Source: Setoptus koraiensis
Lineage: Eukaryota > Arthropoda
Assembly: GCA_048013815.1 (NCBI GenBank)
Contig: CM106586.1
Location: forward strand, 2,666,001 to 2,730,000
Direction: 5' to 3'
Length of the DNA stretch: 64,000 nt
The notes beneath the pieces were generated by a model. It saw nothing but the letters and a program-made list of their open reading frames with translations, was not told where the DNA came from and did not search any database. The translations under genes and the position numbers were made by a program. Within the stretch, counting starts at the first letter, position 1. Every line of letters begins with the position of its first letter. This document shows, piece by piece, positions 20,392-31,290 of the stretch.

Positions 20392-21894
20392 TCAGTTCAT
20401 TATTGACAGATATAATTTCCTTGGCGAGGCCAACAGCAGCGGCGATGTGAGCGCCGATTTGAGGATGCCCGTAGTTGGTGTTGTAGTTGTTGAGCCTGGC
20501 GAGCTGGAGGTGTCGTTGAGATGATTAGGTGGTGACTGCAATGCCGCAATTAGTGCCGAGGCTTGGGGCGTTTTTGAATCTATTGGCGGCGATATACATG
20601 TGAGACCATTGAGTTGTTGTCGCTGTTGTTGTTGCATGTGATGATGATGAATTGGCGATATGGCACCAGTGAGAGTGTTCAATAGATGCTGATGAGGATG
20701 AGATGCTGACGATGGCGAGGATGCTGCTGAGGCGGTGGTTGTAGTGGTGGTAGTAGTGGTGGTTGTGGTGCTAATGGAGCTGGTTGTGTGTTGTTGTTGC
20801 TGTTGGTTGTTGGCAGCGTGCAGACTAGAATTAGTGCTACCACGGGTTGTTGTGGTGGTGGTAGTTGTGTCTGTGGAGCTTGTTGAGGAACTAGAAGAGC
20901 TGGAGCTAGAGGAAGGCGACGACGACGACGACGAGCTTGCTCTCGATTGATTAGACTTTTTGTGTTTCTTGTATTTGACTTTGTACATGTTGTAAACGGC
21001 GCCCGAGTTTCGTCCGCCGGGCATTCTGTCCTCTCTGACTGCGGCCAGCACCATGCCTTGGCGCAAACATTTCTGGAAGCGGCACGATTGACAGCGATTC
21101 CTCTGTTGTTTTGTTATGACACATTTGTCTTGGCTGACACAAGTGTAAACGCGCTTGTTTTGCACCGTTCTCTTGAAGAAGCCCTTGCAACCCTCGCAAG
21201 TTATAATGCCATAATGCAATCCGGTTGCCTTGTCCTCGCATATCATGCAAATCATCACCTGATTTCCGTTTTGTTGCTGGCTGGCCTGTTGCTGCTGATT
21301 GGCGGGGTCCATGAGTGCGGGATCCTGATGATTGTGATTGAATTGTTGTTGACTAGCGGATGTTGTTGTGGCGGTTGCGTGCGACGATGACGGCGCGCCC
21401 CCATTGGAGGTGGCCGTCGTTGTTATGGATGGCGGCGGTGTTGACACCATCAGTTTGTTGGCAACGGTTGCACAACCGTTTGTTGTTGTTGTTGTTGTTT
21501 TTGATTTGTTGATGTTGTTGTTGTTGTTGTCGTGCTGATGATGTTGATCGTGTTGTTGGTCTACGCACATGGGAACAACTGAATTATTGGTGGCGGCAGC
21601 TACCGACGATGGCGACAATGATAACGATGATGCCGACGACGATGATGAGCTAGATGAGAGCGTCGACGATAGCGATGACACCGACGACGTTGACGACAAC
21701 GACGACGTTCGCCTGCTGCCGGACGACAAATCTAGACACTGATTCATCCATGAGGGGGGCGATTGCGACAAATTGTAGCCGTTGTTTGTGTTGCCGTAAT
21801 TGAGCTGATTGTGGCCCAATTCGGCGACACTCAATGAGGCCAGTGTGGCGGTCATTGAGGATTTTCTCTTTTTTAGAGGCAGCCGTTGTTCCAT
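20392..21894 (-). CDS. Short HR4-type nuclear receptor, DBD only (paralogue 2)
   Basis: From the ATG at 21892-21894, which aligns with the long gene's [13 protein letters not shown] start, the frame encodes 500 residues. The two-zinc-finger DNA-binding domain lies near residues 215-292: [20 protein letters not shown] with P-box CEGCKG, then the second finger with cysteines spaced C-x5-C-x9-C-x2-C. The HR4/NR6-type extension [20 protein letters not shown] follows. The rest is Ser/Thr/Gln runs, much shorter than in the long gene. The frame ends [11 protein letters not shown] with no ligand-binding domain. The DBD and its extension are almost base-identical to the long gene. The frame is open back to 22119, but residues before this Met have no counterpart. 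Its 3' flank is Kir pseudogene sequence. It could be a functional DBD-only paralogue or a recent pseudogene. Confidence 0.75.
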   Translation of the reverse strand: MEQRLPLKKRKSSMTATLASLSVAELGHNQLNYGNTNNGYNLSQSPPSWMNQCLDLSSGSRRTSSLSSTSSVSSLSSTLSSSSSSSSASSLSLSPSSVAAATNNSVVPMCVDQQHDQHHQHDNNNNNINKSKTTTTTTNGCATVANKLMVSTPPPSITTTATSNGGAPSSSHATATTTSASQQQFNHNHQDPALMDPANQQQQASQQQNGNQVMICMICEDKATGLHYGIITCEGCKGFFKRTVQNKRVYTCVSQDKCVITKQQRNRCQSCRFQKCLRQGMVLAAVREDRMPGGRNSGAVYNMYKVKYKKHKKSNQSRASSSSSSSPSSSSSSSSSSTSSTDTTTTTTTTRGSTNSSLHAANNQQQQQHTTSSISTTTTTTTTTTTTASAASSPSSASHPHQHLLNTLTGAISPIHHHHMQQQQRQQLNGLTCISPPIDSKTPQASALIAALQSPPNHLNDTSSSPGSTTTTPTTGILKSALTSPLLLASPRKLYLSIMN

Positions 21895-22009
21895 GGTGTG
21901 ATGTGACGACAAAATGCAATCGGATGCAATTGTGATAACCTTGAGATTGGCCAGATTTTGCTGTTTGAATAAAATATTTTTAATGGAAGCTATTGAAATA
22001 ATATCATTA

Positions 22010-22580
22010 CTAACTGAGCACCGTAGTGTGAGTGTGTGTGTGTTGTGGCGTCGATGTTTACCCGAGCTAGCCAAAATTAGCACTGATGCTGCTGAGCGTT
22101 CAGTCGCAGCAGACAACAACTGCTGCTAGTTGCTAGTCGCAGAATGAGATCACCAGAAGTTGCACAACTTATAACTGTTAACGTTATTGTTACGTAACGC
22201 ATACCCTTAACTTTCAATGATCATGCTGCGAGGGGGAAGGAATGGGGGCGGGGTGGAGAGAGCGAGAGAGAGAGAGAGAGAGAGAGTTCAATAGTTGTTT
22301 TTAGTTCACCACACCATGGCACAAATAGCCCCTGGTGTCAAGGAACTCAACTACAGCTATGGCATGACCTTTTGAGACTGTATGAGGTGCTTGGCATTGA
22401 CACTAACGCTCACACAGACGCACGCACCAACTAAAGAAAGGCTTATAGTGAGACAAACGGGCACGCACACAGTCGAGCGCTCAATGTTACGTAATCAGGC
22501 CGCGCGCACACACACACACACACTGCAAAAAAGCCTCACTGTGACTCATCTTGTGCGTCTGTCACGTTGAGTTGAGTCGC
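22010..22580 (-). promoter_or_regulatory. 5' flank of short HR4 gene, duplicated (matches 30720-31290)
   Basis: Shared runs include GAGATCACCAGAAGTTGC, CCCTTAACTTTCAATGATCAT, AGTTCAATAGTTGTTTTTAG, CACACAGTCGAGCGCTCAAT and GTTACGTAA. The block lies directly upstream of both HR4-type genes, so it probably contains promoter and 5' UTR. It also carries a (GA)n run at about 22264-22287. Confidence 0.7.
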
Positions 22581-22602
22581 TACTTGTTGTGAGACTCACG
22601 CG

Positions 22603-22651
22603 GACAACAACAGCAGCAGCGACAACAACGACGGCGACAACAACAGCAACG

Positions 22652-22695
<44 letters not shown>
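22603..22695 (+). repeat. (CAA/CAG)n simple repeat
   Basis: Interrupted CAACAG/CAACGA units resolve into about 13 CAA units. Confidence 0.9.
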
Positions 22696-22696
<1 letters not shown>

Positions 22697-23910
22697 TCTC
22701 AATGGTCTCACATGTACTCACCAGCGGCTTACCAAGTGAAATGAGTGAAAGCAAACAGCCAGCCGATGCCTCAGTGGTGAGAATGTGAAGTAGCAATGAC
22801 CTTTGAGCTAGTTTTGTTGATCTAGCCACAGTGAGGAGGCTCTGGCGCGATGCACAACAGATATCACTGACACTTGCTCCAGAATCATGCTATGTGACAA
22901 ATGTCATTGAATCCATTGGCCGATCATTGATACATTGCCATGATTTTTTGCTACTCGAGCCTCACCGATCAAACTTTCATCACATCGTCTCTAATGGCGC
23001 CATGTCGCTATGATGGCGCAATTGTTCATTTAATTGTAACGTTATTTGTATGCCACCAATACTGACAACTTGTTAATATAATGACAATGCAATTGCCATG
23101 ACTCAATCGATTGTGTGCCCACCTAAATATTTATTGAGTTGACCAACAAACAATTTTAAGCAAGCACCAGATTACGTTACAGTTTTATACTGCAAACACC
23201 CTGTCATAAACTCGATAAACGCAATAAATCTCTACTCTGCTCTCTGCAACTCCTATCTCACATTCTCTTCCGTCGTCATGCAACCACAATATTCTTATTC
23301 TTTACTCTATCATCACGCCTGACAATTCGCTCACATTGTAATTTCCAAAGTCTCTATTTCAAGGTCCGATTCCGGCCGAAAGGTGGCTACCAAATGTGTC
23401 ACAGTTGAAAACATTCATAGCACTGACTATTGATGTTATCAATATTCTGTTTGAAACCTGATATAAGACCTCATATAAGCGGTTAATCAGGCGAGATATA
23501 TTATGCTATCAGCGTCACAATATGGTTCATCTGAAATGCAAGAGAATGGAGATTAACGAATGTTGTCAGCTAACGAGAGATCCATTTGTGCTCAGTTAGG
23601 TTGCAATCAAAACGAAAAAGGAAGCATTTTCGTTACGAGAATGTAGAATGGACGAGAAGACACTCAAGCTAGGTCCACAAAATGAACAGCCTTGCATCAA
23701 AAATGAAATAATGTTAACTTTCCATCGAAAGATTGGCTACAACGCCAACAATCAATGGGCACAAATTTAGCATATCCGGCCAATGGCAGGCCGACCAGGT
23801 ATCTCACTAAAGCGCCAAAATCTTTGTCCGCCAAAGCTGTCTTCGCTAAGCAATTGAAAGCTCCTCTATGCCGACTGGAAAGGACAGGAAGCTAACGAAT
23901 ACTACGGTCT
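22696..23910. other. Spacer between short HR4 gene and GatB pseudogene
   Basis: No gene recognised. The last 350 bases read like decayed coding DNA, but I can align only the last few bases to GatB. Confidence 0.4.
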
Positions 23911-24790
23911 TGCTCTAAATTATTTAGCCCAAAGGCTACAAGATAGGATGTTTCAACCTTACATTAAAAGGTCCAAGATAAAACAAATACAACTCGAGCA
24001 AGATTCTGCTAGATCTTTGCATGATGTAAATACATTTCATGATGGCCAAAGAAAAGACTTTAGTCTCGTGGATTTCAATAGGTCTGGCGTCGCCCTTATG
24101 GAGATTGTATTTGAGCCAGATTTAAAAGACCAGCATGAAGCAACTTCTGTATTGACTGAACTCATAACTATCTTGAAATCAATAGGAACTTGCAGCTGTC
24201 AGCTAGAAGAGGGATCGTTGCGTGTAGATGCCAATATATCAATAGATTCTATTGACGGGCAAAGGTTTGATGGAACTGGTCGTGTTGAGCTTAAGAATCT
24301 CAATTCTTTGCGATCTCTAAATCGAGGTATCGAGCATGAGATCTTTAGGCAAGGGCAACTACTTCTGTCGGGCGAAAGGGTGGAACGTGAAACTCGATCA
24401 TTTGATACAAAAACTGGTAAATCTGTATTGTTAAGAAAAAAAGAAGAATCAATAGACTACCGATATTTTCCAGAGCCAAGCTTACCCCCGATAAATACAA
24501 CTGAGTATGAATCATTAAACTTAGAACAAACACTCAGTAAACGACCCTTTGAAGAAGCCATGGAATTAGCTGCTCAGTATGGACTTTCTATGGACTTGGT
24601 CAAGTATATTACCTCGGTTGATAGTATGAAGGATTTCCTCTTAGAGGCTCACAGATTCAGTAGATGCAAAAGTTTGGACACCAAATGTCCCATTCGTTGA
24701 GTGAAAGACCAATATCGTTCTCTATCAGTTGTGAACTAATCAAGTAGCAGTTCTTCGGCAATGGATAGTAAGTAAGAAAGTACGAATAAC
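23911..24790 (+). pseudogene. gatB: GatB partial pseudogene with a near-identical core
   Basis: The core (23951-24679, 729 nt) matches GatB residues from FQPYIKRSK to RCKSLD on the opposite strand. The translation has one residue difference (Phe to Leu), and I noticed one synonymous change in the parts I compared base by base. On the left, TCTAAATTATTTAGCC (about 23916-23931) corresponds to the SKLFS part of GatB, followed by a deletion of roughly 300 bp. On the right, about 24715-24780 is a diverged version of the YCIGYELIKLYVFNRE segment. The copy lacks both ends of the gene and cannot encode a working GatB. Confidence 0.9.
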
Positions 24791-24975
24791 CTTTGTTCAA
24801 AAGGTATGCAGAAACATGATATATGAAAAAATTGATGGAGAAACCCTGAAACTGTCCTGTTCGATCAGTCTAAACAGGATATTGACAATCTAGCACGCGG
24901 CAAATTGCATTGTCGGGGTGCACCTCATCACCTGAAGAATCAACAAGTACTAACTGCACTATCAAGGAACCCTAC

Positions 24976-25485
24976 TTAGGTGTTGGACTCCTATTGGGCT
25001 ATGCTTAGCCTATCTGTTCTCGGCTAGTCGAGCTGAGCACGAATACGCTAGTCAAATACCTGTTTTTTTGTCGTTTTTCTGCAATATTCATAGTAAAAAT
25101 TTCATTGTTTCTGACACTCTCACACCTTATTAAGACAATCTGAACAGTTCGGCCCCCCAGTGTAATGACCTTTTGCACAGTTATTACCGGCACCGAATTG
25201 TCCGGATTTTATCGAGTCCATGGTCCATCTGACCATGGACTCGATGTCCACCCGCTTCCAACTACCTGCTGGAGGTGGGAGTAGTTAAAAACTTACTTTT
25301 TTTACTTAAAGGGTGTTCCATTCCAAACGCACATTAGAACTGTTATTTAGTTTTCCTGATGTGTTTGATAGATTTTTTGGGTGTTGTAGCGACTAGGTCC
25401 CCACTCAGAATTTGATGAAACTTCACAAACGGGCTCCGTAGGGGCCCCATATCACAAATTGAGTAGGTATTTGTGGTGTTGTAAG
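24976..25485. mobile_element. Insertion of unknown type inside the Scribble pseudogene
   Basis: About 510 bp interrupt the Scribble-derived sequence between CAACAAGT...GCACT and GTAAAGAAGACAAGCG. I found no terminal inverted repeats, target-site duplication or coding frame. It includes a perfect 15-bp palindrome. It may be a non-autonomous transposon, but that is inference. Confidence 0.35.
25211..25245. repeat. Perfect palindrome, 15-bp arms
   Basis: ATCGAGTCCATGGTC (25211-25225), loop CATCT, GACCATGGACTCGAT (25231-25245). It lies in the insertion within the Scribble pseudogene. Confidence 0.95.
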
Positions 25486-25826
25486 TAAAGAAGACAAGCG
25501 TAAAGTTGAGTTACTTGCAAAATATAAGAAAAGAATTATCTACATCGACAGTCGACTTACACCAAAAGGTCCCACTGAAGCTGCCGGTGTTAAAGTGAAG
25601 GATAAGATCTTGGCGGTGAATGATAAAGAATTTTATGAGGGCATAGATCATGGGACCGCTGTGGAGATTTTCAAAAAGGTCAAATCAAATTGTAAAGACG
25701 AAGCAGATGAGGACGAGTCGCAAGATGACGCATTTGTACAGCCGACAGACTATTTAACTAATAGTACAACTGTTAAAAAACAGAATTTATCGGAAGACAC
25801 TTTGCCTAACACGAATATTTCTGTGA

Positions 25827-26549
25827 GATGTAGGAATCGGCCAAAAAATGGCGAATTGCGTTCAGAGAAACCATTGAACAATGTCGTGACATCATCTCGC
25901 CGAATATACAATCCAACACAAGCTAGAATATGCTTCGAAGTGAAAACGGGCGCCCCACGTAGGTATTGTGTGAGAGCCAAAGTCGGATAGTAGACGGATG
26001 AGTTGGGCATTCGCAACAATGGGGCGATTGTCGATGAAGTATGATATACTTGTATCATGTATGAAATCAAATAAAATGAAAAGTGCACGTTGATGAAACG
26101 AGCCAGAGCCGCGAGAAAATTTGTTACGCGTCTAGAGATAAATGATAATTATTACTCAAGGAGTTTTAAACTCACAAGAGCAATCTCTCTATTTATAGTT
26201 AGCTTATTTACAAATTATCAATAGCATTGCACTAAAATGTGATGATAAGTGTGTATGTTTATAACAATGTTTTCGTTGTTTGTTTGCAACCATCCGCTGA
26301 TTGACCACTTATATCAATATCAAATTGAATAAATTAATAGCGGCTCAAATTGTTGGCTAGTATGGTGGAGCGGCAGTTCATATACATAGCATACATTTGA
26401 TATTTGTAATTGTTGTTGAGTTGTTGCCAATAATAGTTGACAACTTGTAATGTAATGTATAATATATGATATTGCATTGTTTGCATCTATTCTATCTACG
26501 CTTGCCATCAGTTTGGTCGGTCGATCGAGTTTGATTGAATTCATTTGAT
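25827..26549. other. Spacer 3' of the long HR4 gene
   Basis: AT-rich DNA. I see no ligand-binding-domain exon for HR4 on the minus strand. Confidence 0.45.
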
Positions 26550-26555
26550 TTTATT
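26550..26555 (-). terminator. Poly(A) signal AATAAA of the long HR4 gene
   Basis: AATAAA lies 53-58 nt beyond the stop codon, a normal distance for a 3' end. It supports the stop at 26608 as the true end of the transcript. Confidence 0.5.
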
Positions 26556-26607
26556 ATTAGTAAACTTCATTTTAAATCAAGTGTCAACAATCAGTGCAAG
26601 CGAGCAA

Positions 26608-29600
26608 TCAGTTCATGATTGTTACGTACAACTTTCTTGGCGAGGCCAATTGCAGCGGCGACGTGAGCGCCGATTTAAGGATGGTGCTGCCCGTGGTGGA
26701 TGCCGTTGTTGTTGGCGTTGTAGTTGTAGTGGATGTGGCCGCCGTGGTTCCGTTTGTCAAATTAGCCGGACTTGCATTTGTGGTCAACGGGGGCGTTGTT
26801 GAGCCCGGCGAGCTGGAGGCCGTGGAAGCGGAAGTGCTATTGCCGGCACTGTTGCTGTCATTGTGATCGTTGTTGTCTTGGCCGTTTAGTCTGGGCGACA
26901 TTGGTTTAGGTGAGCCATTGGAACTGGGTGGACCTGTTGTCGATGTGCTGTTCAGTGCAGTTAATGAGTTTGAAATGTTCATTAGCGACGGCTTAACATC
27001 TTGATTCGACGATGACAATGGCGATGTTATCGAGGAAGAGGAACAAGTGGATGATATCGACGACATGGATGAAGTAGACAACTTTTTGGTTGAGTTGCGC
27101 TGTTGCGGCTGTTGAGTATCATTGAGATAATGGTTGTTGTTTGTTGGTGGCGATTGCAATGACGCAATTAATGCTGAGGATGGCGGTGATTTTGAATTTA
27201 TTGAGCTACTGTTAGACTTTGGTGACATCAACAATGACGACGACGACGACGACGACGACGAACCGGCCGCGTTAGACGATACAATTGGGGGCGATATAGA
27301 CGTGAGACCATTGAGTTGTTGTTGTCGCTGTTGTTGTTGCATGTGATGATGATGGATTGGCGATATGGCACCAGTGAGAGTGTTCAATAGATGCTGGTGA
27401 GGATGAGATGCTGACGATGGCGAGGATGCTGCTGAGGCGGTGGTTGTAGTGGTGGTAGTAGTGGTGGTTGTGGTGCTAGACGGGCAGCTGGTTGTGTGTT
27501 GTTGTTGTTGCTGTTGGTTGACCAGCGCGTTGTCGTTGGCGGTCTGCGGACTAGAATTAGCACTTGTATCACTTACTGTCATTTGCTCCAATTTGATATT
27601 GCTGCCTTGGCCATTGGCGTTGTTGTTGTTATGTTGTTGTTGTGACATAATTTGACCATTGGGCGGCGACGCAATTGGCGACAGCACACTCGTGGGCGAC
27701 GACATCGGGTACGACTGGCCAGTCTGGTTGTTGTTGTTGTGGTTGTTGTTCAACTGATTGCTGGCACTGCTGCTGGTAGTGGTGGTAGTTGTGTCTATGG
27801 ATGAGGTCGATTGTGTCGGCGACGAATTCACCGATTTCATCGAGGCGCCAGAACTGGAATTGCAACTGGAACTAGATGAGCTAGAGCTAGACGACGAGCT
27901 AGATGACGAGCTCGACGACGACGAGCTTGCTCTCGATTGATTAGACTTTTTGTGTTTCTTGTATTTGACTTTGTACATGTTGTAAACGGCGCCCGAGTTT
28001 CGTCCGCCGGGCATTCTGTCCTCTCTGACTGCGGCCAGCACCATGCCTTGGCGCAAACATTTCTGGAAGCGGCACGATTGACAGCGATTCCTCTGTTGTT
28101 TTGTTATGACACATTTGTCTTGGCTGACACAAGTGTAAACGCGCTTGTTTTGCACCGTTCTCTTGAAGAAGCCCTTGCAACCCTCGCAAGTTATAATGCC
28201 ATAATGCAATCCGGTTGCCTTGTCCTCGCATATCATGCAAATCATCACCTGATTTCCGTTTTGTTGCTGGCTGGCCTGTTGCTGCTGATTGGCGGGGTCC
28301 ATGAGTGCGGGATCCTGATGATTGTGATTGAATTGTTGTTGACTAGCGGATGTTGTTGTGGCGGTTGCGTGCGACGACGACGGCGCGCCCCCATTGGAGG
28401 TGGCCGTCGTTGTTATGGATGGCGGCGGTGTTGACACCATCAGTTTGTTGACGACGGTTGCACAACCGTTTGTTGTTGCTGTTGTTGTTGTTGTTCCGTT
28501 GTTGTTGCTGTTGTTGACATGAGAAAGTGTCGTAACAGGCGTAGACGGTGCAGAGGTCGCACAGACCGGTGAGGAGGAACTCAATTCCATTAGTGTGGGC
28601 AATTGTTGTTGTTGTCCATTTGTTTTATTTTGTTGCTGTTGTTGTTGACTTAGATTGTGTGTTAAGTGATGCTGTAAATGCTGATGATGTTGGTGGTGGT
28701 TGTTGTTGTGGTTGTGCTGATGATGCTGATGGTGCTGCTGTAATTGGTGTTGCAATTGTTGTTGCAGATGGTGGTGCGCATGATCGTGCTGCTGATTGGG
28801 TGCGGGATCTACGCACATTGGAACAACAAGATTGTTGTTGTTGTTTTCGTTGTTTTGATCTATCGATGATCTGTTGCTGTTGCTAGTGAGATGCAACTGC
28901 AATTGACTGTGATGTTGCTGCTGATGCTGATGATGATGATGATTGCTCGTCAAATGGTGATGCAACGCCGATTGACCAAATGTTGTTGTCTGTCCCGTAT
29001 TTATGGATTGCTGCTGCTGCTGTTGCTGTTGGTGCAATGGAGATATTGAATTTCTCCTCTGTTGTTGCTGCTGTTGTTGTTGTTGGTGGTGGTGCAATTG
29101 ACTTTGGTGGTGGCCCAAATGCAAATGATGCAAATTATGATGATTATTGTTGCTGTTGTTAGATGTCAATTGCGACGTGAGATGCGGATTGTTGGCGCTG
29201 GTGGCGCTACTGTTGTTGCTGTTGGTATTGAGTAATTGAACAGGTTGCAACAGTTGCGATACCAATTGTGAATTGTTTGATCCGGTTGTCGATGTTGTGG
29301 TCGTGGTCGATGAGTGACTTTGGTGGTTCTGATATTGGTTGTTGCTGTTGTTTGTCAATGATGAAGATTTCAATGGCGACGATGTGGCAGCACACAAATT
29401 ATGCAAATGATGTTGCTGGTGCGACGATGATACTGAACTGAGTGTGACTGGAGTCGGGGGCGACTGCTGGCCCCCAATTAGATGCAGCGATTGCAACTGT
29501 GACAACTGTTGTTGTTGTTGTTGTTGTTGTTGCTGCTGTTGCTGTTGCTGCTGTGATTGCTGCATTCCCGTTGACATAATCAACGATGAGGCCGATGAAG

Positions 29601-30606
29601 ACAATGTCGACGACGATGTTGCAATCGACGATACTTGCACCTGATTCACAACGGCGGCCAGGGCAACCGCGGCAGCCGATGAGGGCGACAGTGATAATGA
29701 TGATGTCGACGACGACGACGACGACGAGCTAGATGAGGCCGACGAAAGCGACGACACAGAGGCAGACAATGACGAGGAGCCTGTGGATCCAACGGAGGAG
29801 GTCGACGACAGCGACGACGTTCGCTTGCTGCCAGACGACAAGTCGAGACATTGATTCATCCAAGCGGGGGGCGATTGTGACAGAGTGTGGCCGTTGTTTG
29901 TGTTGTGGTGATGATTGTGGTGCGGATGTTGCTGTTGGTGGTGGTGATGATGGTGGTTGTGGTGTTGGTGTTGAGAGGCTGCGGCGGCCGCTGCGGCACT
30001 TGCAACCGCAGCTGCTGTCACTGCATCGGCAACCAACTGACCGTGATGGTCAATCGATGCGACGTGTTGTTGCTGTTGTTGTTGTGCATTTAAATGTGTT
30101 GCGTTAATTAGATTGTGTTGCTGCTGTTGCTGCGAAGCGGCCACGTTGGATAAATTTATTAAATTGTTCAATTGTTCATTGGTGGCGGCGGCGGCGGCCG
30201 CGGCTTGATCCACCTGAAATTTGCACTGGCCAGCAGCGGCCTGATTGTTGTTTAGATGATGTTGTTGTTGTTGTGCTAATTGTTGTTGGCGCATTTGCTG
30301 CGTCTGGTGCAGAGCTTGCTGATAGTGATGATAGGCGAGCGCGTTCGGAGGTGAGGGCGACATGCTCTGTCTGTTGCCGTTTTGCTGCTGTTGTTGCATA
30401 ACTTTCTTGAGAGTTTCCATAAGTGTGACAGAGGTGCCAGAGGGGCCAGAATGGTTCACCGGTGACTTGTTAGCCCTGGCGCTGTCCAGTTGGTGGCCCA
30501 GCGCAACCACCGATGAGGCCCCCAGTGAGGCCAGTGTGGCCGTCATAATGGAAGCGGGGTTTGTTGTTGAGGATTTTCTCTTCTTTAGTGGCAGTCGCTT
30601 TTCCAT
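26608..30606 (-). CDS. Hr4: HR4-type nuclear receptor (NR6-like), long form without visible LBD
   Basis: From ATG 30604-30606 the single frame encodes 1332 residues; it opens 14 codons further upstream. HR4 is an arthropod NR6-group orphan receptor acting in the ecdysone-controlled moulting and growth cascade (family knowledge). The DNA-binding domain is near residues 785-862, with first finger [15 protein letters not shown]-box CEGCKG, and the extension [11 protein letters not shown] then [10 protein letters not shown]. The rest is extreme low complexity: poly-Gln (about 17 in one run), Asn, His, Ser, Thr and Ala tracts. The N-terminus [13 protein letters not shown] resembles a nuclear localisation signal. 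The frame ends [24 protein letters not shown]. By my recollection of other HR4 proteins, ILK-AL-T-P marks the entry into the LBD, so the LBD is absent. A GTACGT at 26629-26624 could be a donor to distant exons, but none is visible in the window. Confidence 0.88.
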   Translation of the reverse strand: MEKRLPLKKRKSSTTNPASIMTATLASLGASSVVALGHQLDSARANKSPVNHSGPSGTSVTLMETLKKVMQQQQQNGNRQSMSPSPPNALAYHHYQQALHQTQQMRQQQLAQQQQHHLNNNQAAAGQCKFQVDQAAAAAAATNEQLNNLINLSNVAASQQQQQHNLINATHLNAQQQQQQHVASIDHHGQLVADAVTAAAVASAAAAAAASQHQHHNHHHHHHQQQHPHHNHHHNTNNGHTLSQSPPAWMNQCLDLSSGSKRTSSLSSTSSVGSTGSSSLSASVSSLSSASSSSSSSSSSTSSLSLSPSSAAAVALAAVVNQVQVSSIATSSSTLSSSASSLIMSTGMQQSQQQQQQQQQQQQQQQQLSQLQSLHLIGGQQSPPTPVTLSSVSSSHQQHHLHNLCAATSSPLKSSSLTNNSNNQYQNHQSHSSTTTTTSTTGSNNSQLVSQLLQPVQLLNTNSNNSSATSANNPHLTSQLTSNNSNNNHHNLHHLHLGHHQSQLHHHQQQQQQQQQRRNSISPLHQQQQQQQQSINTGQTTTFGQSALHHHLTSNHHHHQHQQQHHSQLQLHLTSNSNRSSIDQNNENNNNNLVVPMCVDPAPNQQHDHAHHHLQQQLQHQLQQHHQHHQHNHNNNHHQHHQHLQHHLTHNLSQQQQQQNKTNGQQQQLPTLMELSSSSPVCATSAPSTPVTTLSHVNNSNNNGTTTTTATTNGCATVVNKLMVSTPPPSITTTATSNGGAPSSSHATATTTSASQQQFNHNHQDPALMDPANQQQQASQQQNGNQVMICMICEDKATGLHYGIITCEGCKGFFKRTVQNKRVYTCVSQDKCVITKQQRNRCQSCRFQKCLRQGMVLAAVREDRMPGGRNSGAVYNMYKVKYKKHKKSNQSRASSSSSSSSSSSSSSSSSSSSSCNSSSGASMKSVNSSPTQSTSSIDTTTTTTSSSASNQLNNNHNNNNQTGQSYPMSSPTSVLSPIASPPNGQIMSQQQHNNNNANGQGSNIKLEQMTVSDTSANSSPQTANDNALVNQQQQQQHTTSCPSSTTTTTTTTTTTTASAASSPSSASHPHQHLLNTLTGAISPIHHHHMQQQQRQQQLNGLTSISPPIVSSNAAGSSSSSSSSSLLMSPKSNSSSINSKSPPSSALIASLQSPPTNNNHYLNDTQQPQQRNSTKKLSTSSMSSISSTCSSSSITSPLSSSNQDVKPSLMNISNSLTALNSTSTTGPPSSNGSPKPMSPRLNGQDNNDHNDSNSAGNSTSASTASSSPGSTTPPLTTNASPANLTNGTTAATSTTTTTPTTTASTTGSTILKSALTSPLQLASPRKLYVTIMN

Positions 30607-30719
30607 GGTGATGCGATGTGATTGGCGATGTGATTGGCGATAATGCAAATGATTTATATTATATAATCGATGATTATATAATGATATTGATTGATGCTAA
30701 TACGATTATATTATTAGAT

Positions 30720-31290
30720 AATATACTGATGCGACTCTGTGTTTGCCCGAGCTTGCCAAAATACACACTGACTGGCTGTTGGCTTGCTGGCTAACAGACA
30801 ACTGCTAACACTGCCAATGAGATCACCAGAAGTTGCGCAACTTCTAACTGTTAACTGTGTGTATTGTTGTTTCTATACTTGTCTCTCTCTATACTTGTAA
30901 TCACACCCTTAACTTTCAATGATCATACTGTGTGTGTGTTACATAAGCGTATAAGCCATGTTATGCTACTTACCAGTGTAGCTGTTAGCCAAGTGAGAGG
31001 GAGAGAGTTCAATAGTTGTTTTTAGTTCACCGCACCATGGCACAAATAGCGGCCCCCTGGTGCAAAGAACCTGTACTAGTGAAAGGCATAACCTTTTGAG
31101 ACTCGCCGAGATGTATGGCATTGACACTAACGCACACACAAACAAACGCACCAACTGACGAAAGGCTTACGACGAGACAAACGAGCACGCACACAGTCGA
31201 GCGCTCAATGTTACGTAACCTGGCTAACACACATTGCGGTTAAGCCTCGCAGTGACTCATCTTGTGCGTGTGTCACGCTGAGTCGCTCAC
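30720..31290 (-). promoter_or_regulatory. 5' flank of long HR4 gene, duplicated (matches 22010-22580)
   Basis: Conserved with the region upstream of the short HR4-type gene despite indels. It is the best candidate for the promoter or 5' UTR of the long gene. Transcription start not identified. Confidence 0.65.

Larger units (their letters stand above)
24855..25826 (+). pseudogene. scrib: Scribble partial pseudogene, split by an insertion
   Basis: Two pieces are present. Piece 24855-24975 matches Scribble around QEIDNQPRGKLHRRDTPHHLKNQQ. Piece 25486-25826 matches from SKEDKRKVELLAK through part of PDZ1 (TPKGPTEAAGVKVKDKILAVN, FYEGIDH) to NLSEDTMPNTN. The PDZ1 front half, including the GGKG loop, is deleted, and another 24-nt deletion removes NKFTLKVL. 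About 510 bp of unrelated DNA separates the pieces. The order GatB then Scribble on this strand is not a simple inversion of the original pair, so rearrangement followed duplication. Confidence 0.88.

Noticed and set aside
20735-21390. Plus-strand frames opposite both HR4-type genes
   Set aside because: Shadow frames of the antisense strand; the repeat composition and zinc-finger coding lie on the minus strand.
23340-23400. tRNA-like sequence (GGTCCGATTCCGGCC)
   Set aside because: Resembles a T-arm, but no D-arm, anticodon arm or acceptor pairing can be placed around it.
25595-25990. Functional short PDZ protein from the Scribble copy
   Set aside because: The PDZ core is incomplete: the GGKG loop and a 24-nt block are deleted. 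The tail is unrelated sequence.
26624-26629. GTACGT as a splice donor ending the long HR4 exon
   Set aside because: A plausible donor, but the following codons to the stop are kept in the short copy mostly with synonymous change, the motif is absent there, and AATAAA lies nearby. Kept as an alternative only; the last 24 nt are more diverged than the preceding stretch, so this is not settled.
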